Below, piece after piece: positions 1-10,440 of a stretch of DNA of 64,000 nucleotides (positions within the stretch are counted from its first letter, which is position 1; each line of letters starts with the position of its first letter). The position numbers and the translations under genes were made by a program. Below the pieces are notes generated by a model. That model worked only from the letters and a program-made list of their open reading frames with translations. It was not told the DNA's origin and ran no database searches. This DNA comes from Spiroplasma culicicola AES-1 (GTDB lineage Bacteria > Bacillota_I > Bacilli_A > Mycoplasmatales > Mycoplasmataceae). The stretch lies in contig NZ_CP006681.1 in assembly GCF_000565175.1 (NCBI RefSeq), forward strand, positions 806,001 through 870,000, written 5' to 3'.

Positions 1-94
1 CTTGTGAAATTTCATTGTCATTCTTTTCTAAATAGTTAAAAAGATATTCCTTAAATTCTTCCATTGTTTCAAATTTTTTAATATTAATTGCCAT
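1..94 (-). CDS. rpoD: RNA polymerase primary sigma factor RpoD, N-terminus only
   Basis: Only the first 31 codons lie in the window; the gene runs off the left edge. The visible N-terminus (MAINIKKFETMEEF...) is not diagnostic by itself. The call rests mainly on position: it starts 2 bases after the dnaG stop, and dnaG-rpoD is a conserved macromolecular synthesis pair in Firmicutes and Mollicutes. The ATG has a strong GGAGG ribosome site that lies inside the last codons of dnaG, so the two are probably translationally coupled. Confidence 0.7.
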   Translation of the reverse strand, partial: MAINIKKFETMEEFKEYLFNYLEKNDNEISQ

Positions 95-96
95 GT

Positions 97-2049
97 TTAA
101 TTCCTCCACTTGTCTTCCAATTTTTTAATTGACTTCATTAATTCTTCAATTCGAATTAAATAAGTCATTTTTAATTGATGATCAATTGTTTCTTTCATTT
201 TTAATTGATATTCTTCAACTTCTGTTCATAGACTATATATTTCAATTGTTCTAAACATATCTTCAATACGTTCAGCTGCTTTATTTTCTGCTTTTGCTAA
301 AAATAAAATATTGTTTAATTGAAAAATGAGTTCATATAACTTCTTGTCGATTTTTGCTAATTCACTGGCAATGAGTTCAAAATCATTACCACTGTATGAA
401 TTTTGTTTATACTTTTCAATAATAAATTTTGCAATAATACGAATATTTTTATTGAAAAATTTATTAATATTATTTTCAATCAATTCAAGATACTCATCAC
501 TTTTTAAGAGTTCTAAAATGATTGATGCTTCTGATAAATTCTTTGAAAATTTTGATTTATTAATTGCATTAAAAATATTTTGTGTTTTCAAATCATTATT
601 TACAGTTGGTTTATTTTCTGGTGTACTAACATGATTTTCCACAGGTTCATAATAGCCATCCATATGAAAACCATCATCAACATAATCTGCATCATTTGGA
701 ATATACATTTGTTCAACAAAGTCATCCATTGGTTGATGCGCTTCTACTGGTTGATTTAAAGATATTCCTTTATTTTTGACCATAGTCATAATAGTTTCAC
801 GATCGATATTTGTAATTTGACTTAATTTGTTAATTGAAATGTCACGCATAATTTGACTTTGCTCATGATTTATTAAATCCACAATTTTATTTACAAATTC
901 TTGAATATTTAGTGAATCATTGAGATTTAAGTCTTTTTTAAAGAACTCAATTGCAAAGTCAATTGGATGTAATGCATTTTCAATCATTTGAGTAATTAAG
1001 TTTTTTTCACCAGCCACCACAAGTTCATCGGGATCTTTATTGGTTTGGTTATAAATAATAGTAACATTAATTTTTTTATCCATTAAAAACATTGCTGTTT
1101 TTAATGCAGCATTTACTCCTGCTTTATCTCCATCAAGAAATAATTTAAAGTTTTTAGTAACTTTTGACAACAGCTTAACATGAAAATCTGTAAAGCTTGT
1201 TCCCATAATTGCAATTGCATTATTAATATTAATTCTTTGCAAACTAATAACATCCATGAAACCTTCAAGAATTAAAACTTCATTTTTAATCCTAATATCT
1301 TTTTTAGCATTATAGAAATTATAGGCCAGTTGTGATTTTTTAAAGATTAAGTTTTCAATACTATTTTTATATTTTGGTTCATCTCCTTCAAGAAAAGCTC
1401 TTCCAGAGAACCCAATTACATTATTTTCTTCATCACATATTGGAAATATAATACGTTTTTCAAAAAAACACTTATTTGAAACACCTTTTGAATAAATCAA
1501 ACCAGATGCTGCAATTATTTTTTTATCATATCCCATTTTAATCAAATAATCATATAAACTAACTTCACTAGGACAATATCCAATGTCAAACTTTGACAGT
1601 TCATTTTTAACAATTTTTCTTGTATTTAAATAACTTCTTGCTCGTTTTGCATAATTGGAAATCATCATTCCAGTAAAGAAGTTTACAGCTTCTTTATTAA
1701 TATTGAATAATTTAGCTTCTTCTGATGTAAATTTTGGTTTATCATCAAATTCTTTTAATCCATCAATTTTAATTTTGTATTCTTTTGCAATTAAACTAAC
1801 TGCTTTAAAGAATGTTACATTGTTAAATTCTTGAACAAATGTGATTACATTTCCCCCAGTTCCACAAACAAAACATTTAAAAATGCGTTTGTCGGGAGAA
1901 ATATGCATTGATGGGTCTGAATCATCATGGAATGGACAAACAGAAAGATAGTTTCGCCCTTTTTTTTGAATATCAATATATTTTCCAATGACATCAACTA
2001 TACTGACTTTATTTAATAATCCATCAATTTGTGATTGATTAATTGCCAT
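97..2049 (-). CDS. dnaG: DNA primase DnaG
   Basis: Makes RNA primers on the lagging strand, working with the replicative helicase. The 650-residue protein starts MAINQSQIDGLLNKV and shows the N-terminal zinc-binding domain (CPFHDDSDPSMH, then CFVCGTGGN, about residues 38-65), followed by the TOPRIM catalytic core with LILEGFMD and LFLDGDKAG supplying acidic metal ligands. The C-terminal part is the helicase-binding region and is poorly conserved. A TGA (Trp) codon near the end must be read through to reach the true TAA at 97. The gene lies between glyS (19 bases upstream) and rpoD (2 bases downstream). Confidence 0.95.
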
Positions 2050-2068
2050 CCCGATTCACCCCCCATCA

Positions 2069-3436
2069 CTAAGATAATTTATTGCCTAAATAAGTTTTTA
2101 ATTCAGCAATACTTACTCGTTCTTGTTCCATTGTGTCACGATTTCTAACAGTAACACAATGATCATTTTCAGTATCAAAATCTACAGTAATACAATATGG
2201 TGTACCAATTGCATCTTGACGACGATATCTTTTTCCAATGTTTCCTGTTTCATCAAATGTTGCATCAAAATCTTCAAGAATTTCTTCAAATATTTTAAAT
2301 GCTTCATCTTTTTGTTGTTTTTGAAGTGGCATAACAGCAACAGTGTATGGTGCAAGAGTGTAAGGCAATTTCATTACAATTCTTTCACCATTTTCAAGTT
2401 GTTCTTCTTCATAACTTTGACAAAAGATGGCCAACATCATTCTTTCAACTCCAACACTTGGTTCAATTACATGAGCTAAGTATTTTTCATTAGTATTTGG
2501 ATCTAAATAAGTTAAATCTTGACCACTAACTTTTTGATGTTGACTTAAGTCAAAGTCAGAACGATGAGCGATTCCCCATAATTCACCTGTTCCAAATGGA
2601 AATTTATATTCTATATCAACAGTTCTTTTAGCGTAATGTGCCAATTCGTCTTTTTCGTGTTCTCTTAAAACAAAATTATCTTTATCAAATTTAACAACAT
2701 TTTCTAAGAAATAAACGACTTTATCTAATCAATATTGAAATCAATCTTTTTCATCTTGCGGAGCAAAGAAAAATTCTAACTCCATTTGCTCAAATTCTCT
2801 TGTTCTAAAAATAAAGTTACCTGGAGTAATTTCATTTCTAAATGATTTACCAATTTGGCCAATTCCAAATGGTAGTTTTTTTCTTAAAGTTCTTTGACTA
2901 TTTTTATATTGAACAAAAATCCCTTGAGCAGTTTCAGGACGTAAATAAACAACTGAACCCTCGTCTTCAACAACACCTTGATGAGTTTTAAACATTAAAG
3001 CAAATTGTCTAATTTGAGTAAAGTCATTTTTTTGACATTTAGGACAAATAATAGCGTTTTCTTGAATAAATTTTTCAAGTTGCTCATTACTTCATCCCCC
3101 AACATTTAGATCTGTAAATTTTTCTTCAATTAATTTATCTGCTCTTCAACGTGACTTACAGCTTTTACAATCAATTAAAGGGTCATTAAAGTTTCCTAAA
3201 TGTCCACTAGCTTCTCAAACCTTTGGATTTAATATAATTGATGAATCTAATCCAATGTTATATGGATTTCTTTTGACAAAGAAATCTCATCATAATTTTT
3301 TAAGTTTATTTTTAACTTCGGCTCCTAAAGGACCATAATCTCATGAGTTAGCTAAACCCCCGTAGATTTCTGAACCTTGAAATACAAAACCTTGGCTTTT
3401 TAAATGTGCAATTAGTTTTTCCATTTCTAATTTCAT
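2069..3436 (-). CDS. glyS: Glycyl-tRNA synthetase, homodimeric class II type
   Basis: Charges tRNA-Gly. The 455-residue protein is the eukaryote/mollicute alpha2-type enzyme (not the alpha/beta GlyQS form). It starts [17 protein letters not shown]. Class II motif 2 is visible as [18 protein letters not shown], with [10 protein letters not shown] just before it, and motif 3 near the C-terminus as [10 protein letters not shown]. Two CxxC-like pairs ([16 protein letters not shown]) lie in the region before motif 2. Several TGA codons encode Trp. It sits between recO and dnaG, the usual Firmicutes order. The leader holds a hairpin plus U-run that may control it. Confidence 0.95.
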
Positions 3437-3450
3437 TTTTGTACTCCTAA

Positions 3451-3497
3451 CAAATAAAAACAATTCTATTAAGTGGTCTACACCAATAATAGAATTG
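3451..3497 (-). terminator. Hairpin plus U-tract between recO and glyS
   Basis: An 11-bp perfect inverted repeat (arms 3487-3497 and 3461-3471, loop of 15 containing a further TGGT/ACCA pair) is followed on the minus strand by TTTTTATTT. This is the form of an intrinsic terminator. It is placed 53 bases after the recO stop and 25 bases before the glyS start, so it either ends the upstream transcript or acts as an attenuator in the glyS leader. No T-box core is seen. Confidence 0.7.
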
Positions 3498-3549
3498 ATA
3501 CTAATGAATTTTCTCTTTATATGCTTGTAAAGTCAACCCATTATAAGTG

Positions 3550-4332
3550 TTATTTATATTTTAACATTTTATTATCATTTAACTTCATTAAAGCTGATTT
3601 TTTTAAATAATCGAGGTTAACAATAAAAACTCCTAAATCATTGTTTAAATAATCAATTAAAAAAATATGTAAAGCAATTAAATCATCAAAGTGATAATTA
3701 AATTCAAGCATTTTTAAAAACCCTAATTTACTTTGTATGTAAAAAATATCTACAAAACTTTCAGTTTGAATAGTTTCTTCTGGTCACAAACATCGTTTAC
3801 AAATCAATGTTTTATCACTATATTCAAATCGTACCATTTTTTGATCATTTTTTTTGCATCTAGAACAACGATCAAGACGCATTTTATATTCACTATTTTG
3901 AACATAATAAAGTAAAAACATTACATAATTGATAAATGCTTGATGATTATTATTGATATTAATAATAACAGTTTTAAAAGCATTATAAATTAAGTTCTTT
4001 TTTTGACCGTATTCTAAAAGTTGAGACAAAACATTAACTAAAACAGACATATAAATATAGTTTTGATAATTTTTTGAAATTTGACCAAAATTATTGATTA
4101 AATTGCCTGTTTTTAATTTACTAAATTTAGTCTCACTTCTAGCTTTAAAAATTTCAAATTCACTTAAAGAAAGTGTTTGAACAGAATATTTATTTTTAGA
4201 TGCTTCTTTATTAACTCCAGGAGCGTAAATATTCAAAAGTCCATATTGTTTTGAAAATACTTGCAATAATTTTGCACTTTCTTCAAAGTCTTCACTTCTA
4301 AAAATAATTCCTTCAATTTTTAAAGCTCCCAT
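3550..4332 (-). CDS. recO: DNA repair protein RecO
   Basis: Recombination mediator that helps load RecA in the RecFOR route. The 260-residue length fits the family. The N-terminus (MGALKIEGIIFRSEDF) matches the RecO OB-fold start, and a four-cysteine zinc site is visible as CSRCKKND followed by CKRCL about 20 residues later. The call also rests on the conserved era-recO-glyS order. A TGA Trp codon follows CKRCL and the true stop is TAA at 3550. The ATG lies 11 bases after the era stop, with a GGTG ribosome site. Confidence 0.9.
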
Positions 4333-4343
4333 AATTTCACCTT

Positions 4344-5252
4344 TTAATAACTATCTTTATCGTATCCTAGTTGTTTGATTAATGAAGCTGATTGTCTTCA
4401 TTTTTCTTTAGTTTTTACAAATAACTCTAAATAAAATTGTTTTGAAAAAATAGCTTCTAATTTTTTTCTAGTTTCAATTCCAATTTGTTTAATTTTAGTA
4501 CCTTTATTTCCAATAATGATTCCTTTTTGACTAGATCTTTCACAAACAATTGATGCAATAACACGAATTATATCTTTTTTTTCTTCAAATTTATCAATTA
4601 ATATTGCAACACTATGAGGAACTTCTTGTTCTGTTTGTAATAAAATTTCTTCACGAATCACTTCACGAATTAAAAAACGTTCAGGTTGGTCTGTATATTG
4701 TTCATCTGGATAAAATTTAAACCCAGTTTCAGGTAATTGTTCTTTAATTTTTTCTAATAAAACATCTAAATTTAAGTTATGTGTTGATGAAATTGAAATA
4801 ACATCTAAAAAATCATGTTCAAGTTGTTTTCATTCTCTGATTTTTTGATCTAATATTTCTGGTTTAACTGCATCACATTTTGTAATAATTAAAAATACAG
4901 GAACATCTCTTTCTTTTAATGAATTTAAAATGAAGCGATCATTGTCACCAATATATTCATCACTTGGAGCTAAAAATAAAATTACATCAACTCCTTTAGT
5001 TGCTTGTAAAGCAACTTTATTCATGTAGCGATCTAATTCATTTTGAGCTTTGTGAACTCCTGGAGTATCAACAAAAACATATTGACAATCTGGTTTTGTC
5101 AAAATTCCATTAATACGGTTTCTTGTAGTTTGGGCTTTGTTTGTCACTATTGCCACTTTTTTTTCTAATAAGGTATTTAATAAAGTTGATTTACCAACAT
5201 TTGGTCTTCCAATTATGCCAATAAATCCAGATTTAATATTTTCCAATGTCAT
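4344..5252 (-). CDS. era: GTPase Era
   Basis: Ribosome-associated GTPase needed for 16S rRNA processing and 30S assembly. The 302-residue protein shows G1 (GRPNVGKS, about residue 14), the switch region QTTRNRI, G3 (DTPG) and G4 (TKCD), then a C-terminal KH domain with the GXXG-type segment IIGNKGTKIKQIG that binds the 3' end of 16S rRNA. In-frame TGA codons encode Trp (for instance in the linker after DQKIRE). It is 12 bases upstream of recO in the same transcript. Confidence 0.97.
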
Positions 5253-5261
5253 TTTCTCCCA

Positions 5262-6419
5262 TTATATCGATGTCTCTGCATCTTTTTTGTTTTCATCTCT
5301 TTGTTCTAAATATTGTTCAAACTCGTCTTGACTTTCAAACATATTTAAGACAACAGCTTTAATTTCTTCTTTATCTTTTAAGGTTCACGTGTAGCGAATT
5401 GAGGCTTTTAAACTGATTGCTCATGGAATCAATAAAACCAAATAAGCATACATATAGAAGTTTGGCCAATATCATGCTTGATTTTGTACTAATACTAAAC
5501 CATAAACTGTTAGGCCAAATAAAAAGGCATGATTAATTCAATAGAAAAAGAGACTGTATTTGTTGTAAGGCACAATATATGCACCTAAAAAAACAATATA
5601 GCCAAATATTAAAATTAAATATTTCATTACAGTAAATTCTGTATTAATAAAAACATCTAAAAGTTCAAAAACACTAGCTGTGATAATTGCAAATCATCCC
5701 GCAACAATCATTCCAGTTCTTGCTCTTGTTTCTCCTGGAGTAACTCAAGTTTTAAAAACAAACGCGTTTTCTTTATCTTCAGTTTTGCGATATCTATCAA
5801 TACGAATTCATTCTCTATTTCAATTATTTACATTTTTAAAAATTGTAATTAAAGGTTTAAATGATCGATACGCAATAAAAATTGCCAAAATTCACAATCA
5901 TTGTGTTCTTAGCATTTCAAAGAAATAACTTCAATCTTTAAATTTGTGCAAAATTCCAACTCAATCAAGAATAAAAATTAAACTTGCATATAATAGTGCT
6001 TCAGAAATAAATAAGAAATTAAAGAAAATCGTATAAATTGTGATTCCTTTACCCATTGTCATATTCAACATAACAATTAAAATTGTTGAAAGTAAAAAAA
6101 CATGATAAATTTGAATTGCTAAAAAAACATTTAAAATAGTTATTTGATCTGATAGTAAGTAGTATTCATCTGGATTAATAATTGCGTTAGGATTATTTCT
6201 TTCAATTCCAACCATAATTCTTGCGTATAAATAAAAGGCAATTCATACTACTTGAAAAGGTATTAAATAAGTGGCAAAACAAAGTGAACGTACTCTTGTT
6301 AAAAAGTCTCCTTCTGAAACCATATTAACATGTTGAGATTTTAAAAATCTCTTAGTATACATATCTCCCATTTTTCCGTTAACAAGTTTATCTGTTAAAC
6401 TGGGTCTTTTTCTTGCCAT
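5262..6419 (-). CDS. Multi-pass membrane protein of unknown function (385 aa)
   Basis: I do not recognise a family. About eight hydrophobic segments are visible after a basic N-terminal tail (MARKRPSLTDKLVNG), and the short cytoplasmic C-terminus is charged (EQRDENKKDAETSIW). The ATG at 6419 is chosen because an AGAGGTG ribosome site lies six bases upstream; a GTG at 6428 is part of that site. It lies 12 bases after the 224-residue membrane gene and 9 bases before era, so it is in the same transcript. It lies in a block of four unrecognised genes inserted in a conserved cluster. Confidence 0.85.
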
Positions 6420-6431
6420 ATTTTTCACCTC

Positions 6432-7106
6432 TTATCTAATAAAAATATTTATAAATATAAATAGAAATCCAATTCCAAACATTGAAATTGAACATCAAAA
6501 GATTATTTTATAATCTTTTCAAACTTTTTCTTTTTTTGCTAAATTGATTTGTCTAATTTCATCATTGACAACACCTTTAATTTTAAAGTATTCCATAAAT
6601 TTATTTAAAGCAGTAAACAATGATGCAAAAATAAATAAAGTTCAAATTGAAACAATTCCTGAAGTTGATGTCATAGTTTGCATGTCAAATAATCAATGGA
6701 ATATATCTAAATAGCTTCCCCCACCAATTACTAAAATAATTCCAATCCAAATTCATGTATGAATTCATGATTTTTTACGAATTGTATTATGAATAAATTT
6801 CTTTGCATATAATTCATTAAAATATCACAATAAATCACGTGAATTATATTCCATGGCTCCTTTAAAAATTGTTCTTGCATAGTGAACATCTCGATAAAGT
6901 CTTTTACGATCAACTCCAGTTAATTTTGACAATTTTAAATCATACTTTAATTTTTCAAATAGCTTGTCACCATCAACTCTAGTATGTAATCTTTGGTCTA
7001 AAACTTTTCTTTGAATTCTTGTAAAAAATAGTGGTGAAAAAATGATAATTAGCAAACCAACAGCAGATAATACATCACTAACAATTGTATTTATTTGAAT
7101 TCACAT
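6432..7106 (-). CDS. Membrane protein of unknown function (224 aa)
   Basis: No family recognised. Starts MWIQINTIVSD (second codon TGA = Trp) after a GAGGTG ribosome site. One membrane segment is near the N-terminus, then a basic cytoplasmic stretch of about 70 residues (FTRIQRKVLDQRLHTRVD...KLTGVDRKRLYRD), then three further membrane segments. The organisation next to the 385-residue membrane gene suggests the two products work together, but that is inference only. Confidence 0.85.
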
Positions 7107-7254
7107 ACTTTTCACCTCTTAATCTTTTTGATTATATAAAAATATCACACAAAAATATAGATAATAAAAAAAGAACATCCACTAATAAAAATTGTAACAA
7201 CAAAATTAATCGTTATTAACATCTTTTATAACGTGATATTCTTTTCTTTTATTA
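7107..7254. other. 148-base intergenic region
   Basis: Very AT-rich. On the minus strand a TATAAT at about 7131-7136 could be the -10 box of a promoter for the two membrane genes and era, but no good -35 hexamer is visible at normal spacing. No RNA gene seen. Confidence 0.3.
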
Positions 7255-7947
7255 TTAAGTTAATTCAGGATATGTTGCTCAAAAACTTTTAGAATCTTCA
7301 ATTAAATATTCCTTTAATTTTTTATAAGAATCTAATGTCTGTCAATTACTTTTTAGTTCTTTGGCGCAATCTTGAATTGTATTCATTCTTAATTCAATAA
7401 TTTTAGTCATTTTCTCAATTAAAGATAAAAACGGTCCAAAATTTTTAAAAACCATAATTGCAATTATAAAATAACCTAAAAAATATGTTGTCATATCTCC
7501 TAATGTATTTTCAATTGTATGTTCAAGTGAAAAACTAAGTGTTAAATCAACAACTTCCTCTAAATCCTCAACATTACGTAATTTAGAATTTAAATATTCC
7601 AATTGTTCTAATAGAGGTGTTCCACTATTTGGATCAAATAAATAATTATAACTACCAGTTTCATCAAGAATATTATAAATTTTTGCATATTCTTGAGGTT
7701 TAATATCCATAATAGTTCCATTTTGCTCATTTGTTTTTAAATATAAAATATAATATTTAATTTCTTCTCATGCTTTACACATTGAAATTATTCTTTTATT
7801 AAGTTTACAATCTTTTTGATTATATTGTTCAGTTTCTAAAGCTGTTAAAACTTCTTTTTCATCCAAAAAAATATTTTCTAATTGTAAAATACTTGATATA
7901 AATTTACTCCCATATACAGTTCAAAAATTTTTATTTTCATATAACAT
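7255..7947 (-). CDS. Unknown protein, paralogue of the next gene (230 aa)
   Basis: Not recognised. Starts MLYENKNFWTVYGSKFI after a GGGTGG ribosome site. It is predicted mostly helical with one hydrophobic stretch (YFLGYFIIAIMVFKNFGPF, about residues 160-178). The pattern FWTVYGSKFI, then an A-W-E-x-I-K segment, then D-x-K-P-Q-E-Y-A-K-I-Y-N-I-L-D can be laid over LWYETGSRII, A-R-A-W-I-Y-I-K and D-F-K-L-R-K-V-I-E-V-Y-S-Y-L-D in the neighbouring gene, so I read the two as an old tandem duplication. Confidence 0.8.
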
Positions 7948-7971
7948 AACACGCCACCCATTTTCTAAGAT

Positions 7972-8694
7972 TTATATTTCCATATAATCAAAACTTTTTT
8001 CAGTTTTACTGATTCATCGCTTTAAATATTCTTTAAAAAGATTTTGTTGACTTCATTCATTAACTTTCAAGTTTGCAATTATTTCAAGCAATTTCACATG
8101 TAATTCATAAGTTTCCCCACTATCTTGAATAATTTGTGAAAGAGTTATTGGAGTAATTCCTTTAAACATCAATATTCCTTGTACTATCATAAAAGCAAAA
8201 ATTTCACTAAAATAACCAAAATATTGATTAAGTGATACATCCAAATAAAAAATTAGCAAATATTCTAAAATTGATTCTTTACTATCATTAGTTAGCACAT
8301 AATTTCTAGTACTTTGAATCAATTCTAAAAATTTAATACTTTCAGGTGTTTTACCTGAAAAAGAACTCATATAAGTCAAATGAGGATCTAAATAAGAATA
8401 AACCTCAATAACTTTTCTTAATTTAAAATCAGAAATATTGCGATCTGATTGTTTATATTCAATCGCTTCATAGACAACTTGTTTAATATAAATTCAAGCT
8501 CTTGCCATATTGATTATATCTTCTTCAAAATAATCATATATTTCTTCTGTTTCAAATTCACCTTCTAAAAAACTTTCATATAGCTCTTGTGACGACACAT
8601 TCATTCCCAAAGATTTCGAATATGTTTGAATTATTCGCGATCCTGTTTCATATCAAAGACTACTATCATCAATTACTGAATTTTGCTTTTCCAT
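7972..8694 (-). CDS. Unknown protein, paralogue of the previous gene (240 aa)
   Basis: Not recognised. Starts MEKQNSVIDDSSLWYE, with an acidic N-terminal third and one hydrophobic segment (YFSEIFAFMIVQGILMF, about residues 165-182). Similar in length and in motif order to the gene at 7255-7947, 24 bases downstream. Its ATG overlaps the spacer after cdd, only 23 bases from the cdd stop, so it is probably cotranscribed with dgkA and cdd. No signal peptide or enzyme motif is visible. Confidence 0.8.
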
Positions 8695-8717
8695 GAAATT
8701 CCCCATTCATCTAAATT

Positions 8718-9125
8718 TTACTTATTTGTTAAATTATTGTTTGTAAATCCATTTGGTAAGAAATACCCCACTGTATACTCACCAATAAACTCATGCTTAT
8801 TAAAAATAAGCATTTTTTGTTCTGGATATAATAATTCAATTAATGTTTGTCTGCATGTACCACATGGAGAACCAAATCCCTCTGAATCTGTATACAAAGC
8901 AACAACATCAACATCATCTTTGTTATATCCTTGAGTAATCATTTGTGGTAAAGCAGCACGCTCCGCACAAATACCAGGATTATAGGCTGCATTTTCGACA
9001 TTTACGCCCTTAATTTGTTTACCATTTTTTAAATAAATAATACATGAGACATTAAAATTTGAATATGGTGTGTATGCGTTTTCTTTTAAAATTTTTAATT
9101 CTTCATAAATTTTATTTAAATCCAT
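8718..9125 (-). CDS. cdd: Cytidine deaminase
   Basis: Pyrimidine salvage: cytidine and deoxycytidine to uridine and deoxyuridine. The 135-residue protein is the short homotetrameric form. The zinc site is visible as CAERAALPQM (Cys ligand and proton-shuttle Glu) and PCGTCRQTL (two Cys ligands), and the N-terminal substrate loop as YTPYSNFNVSCII. It follows dgkA by 12 bases, the normal Firmicutes order dgkA-cdd. Confidence 0.96.
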   Translation of the reverse strand: MDLNKIYEELKILKENAYTPYSNFNVSCIIYLKNGKQIKGVNVENAAYNPGICAERAALPQMITQGYNKDDVDVVALYTDSEGFGSPCGTCRQTLIELLYPEQKMLIFNKHEFIGEYTVGYFLPNGFTNNNLTNK

Positions 9126-9137
9126 AATAATTCTCCT

Positions 9138-9545
9138 CTAATTCCCCAATAATTGTTGAATTTTGTCTATAAAATTATCTAAATAAATAAGAAATCCTAC
9201 AGCAACAGAAATAATAGCATTTAAAATACTTGCAGCTGCACAAATATCTTTAATTTTTTTAGCTTGAATATTATATTCAAAACTCAATAAATCAACGAAA
9301 TTTTCAATTGAAGTATTTACAAATTCAAAACCAATTAAAATTCCAATTGTTAACATAACAATAGATCATTCAATTAAACTAATGTTTAATCAAATACCCA
9401 TCCCAATACAAAAAACAATAGCAACTAAATAAACAATTAAAGTTGATTCTTCTTTGAAAGCAGTTACAATTCCACTTGCAGCATTTCCAAATTTATTTTT
9501 AACTCTAGTACCAACTTTAGTTTTTTTGTTTCTCTTTTCTGCCAT
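9138..9545 (-). CDS. dgkA: Diacylglycerol / undecaprenol kinase DgkA
   Basis: Small membrane lipid kinase of 135 residues with three membrane segments and a basic, amphipathic N-terminus (MAEKRNKKTKVGTRVKNKF). The family pattern is visible in GFEFVNTSIENFVDL, then KKIKDICAAASIL, which carry the Glu, Asn and Asp residues used for ATP and metal. In Firmicutes the preferred substrate is undecaprenol; here no wall is made, so the lipid acted on is uncertain. Two TGA Trp codons lie between the first and second membrane segments. Confidence 0.93.
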
Positions 9546-9565
9546 AAACTTGTCTCCTAATTCTA

Positions 9566-10036
9566 TTATACTATTTTATAAACAACATTTTGCTTATTTA
9601 ATATATTATCTGTTAAACCAAACATAATTTGGGCATCATTTTCATTAGTTTCATGATCATATCCTAAAATATGCAATAAACCATGGACAAATAATCAACA
9701 CATTTCTTCATATATTGTGTGTTGATATAACTTTGCTTTTTTTAAAGCTTCATCATAGGTAATAAAGATATCTCCAATTTCTTTAAAATCTAATTGTGCA
9801 TAAATTCCTAATGGATCATCAATTGGAAATGAAAGAACATCTCCAACATAATCTTTATTACGATATTGCTTATTAATAGCAATTGATTCTTCAGGGTCAA
9901 TAAAAGTAATTGACATACTTAAATTTTGTTCAATATTTAAAACTTCTTTTGTATGATTTAATAACTCACTAAAAGTTTTTTCATATTGCTTTAAGTTTTC
10001 ATTGCTATCATTGTAAAAAAAATTTAATTCATCCAT
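9566..10036 (-). CDS. ybeY: Endoribonuclease YbeY
   Basis: Metal-dependent RNase in rRNA maturation and ribosome quality control, 156 residues. The zinc motif HxxxHxxxxxH is visible as HGLLHILGYDH near residue 125, and the segment YVGDVLSFP is typical. The ATG at 10036 is chosen because GGTGAAAT lies just upstream; the same frame extends to a TTG further up. A TGA Trp codon sits just before LFVHGLL. Upstream of dgkA, as in Firmicutes. Confidence 0.95.
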
Positions 10037-10060
10037 AATTTCACCAGTAATATTATACAA

Positions 10061-10438
10061 CTAATATAAACTATTTAATAAATAGTTTAACAGTGATATT
10101 GATTGACCATAAACAATAACTTGAGGATTTGGATAAACAATATCATTAATGTTTATTATTTTGATTTCAATTAATCCATTTGTATAAGTTAGAATTTGAT
10201 TGGTTAAATTCACAAACCCACTTTTATATTCAAGTTTTAAAGACAAAATTTGATCAATTGCAATATTTTTATCAGTAATTAGATAAACAACATAATTAAT
10301 TTCACCAATTTCTGAAATTTTTTTATCAATAAAAATTGAACAATTATAGACAACTTGTTTTTTATAGGAAATTAGTATTATTAATACAATAAAAATTACA
10401 AAAAAACCAATTACTAAATATCTATAACATTTTTTCAT
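10061..10438 (-). CDS. Small single-pass membrane protein next to the C39 exporter
   Basis: 125 residues: basic start (MKKCYRYLVIG), one hydrophobic segment to about residue 24, then an extracytoplasmic beta-rich domain with no cysteine-rich or enzyme motif. It starts three bases after the C39 exporter stop, so the two are cotranscribed. By position and topology it could be an accessory or membrane-fusion (HlyD-like) subunit, or an immunity-type protein, but it is much shorter than the known accessory proteins such as LcnD. No family recognised. Confidence 0.75.
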   Translation of the reverse strand: MKKCYRYLVIGFFVIFIVLIILISYKKQVVYNCSIFIDKKISEIGEINYVVYLITDKNIAIDQILSLKLEYKSGFVNLTNQILTYTNGLIEIKIININDIVYPNPQVIVYGQSISLLNYLLNSLY

Positions 10439-10440
10439 TT

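Noticed and set aside
326-634. Plus-strand open frames across dnaG, ftsZ, era and others
   Set aside because: They lie opposite long real genes, have no ribosome site and no family pattern; they are shadows of AT-rich coding on the other strand.
3437-3549. Possible T-box for glyS
   Set aside because: The loop contains TGGTGTAGACC but neither the GGTGGNACCGCG-type core nor the UGGA bulge for tRNA-Gly is seen; a plain terminator or attenuator fits better.
6417-6428. GTG start at 6428 for the 385-aa membrane protein
   Set aside because: That GTG is part of the AGAGGTG ribosome site of the ATG at 6419.
10037-10060. TTG start at 10060 for ybeY
   Set aside because: The ATG at 10036 has a GGTGAAAT ribosome site and gives the normal length.
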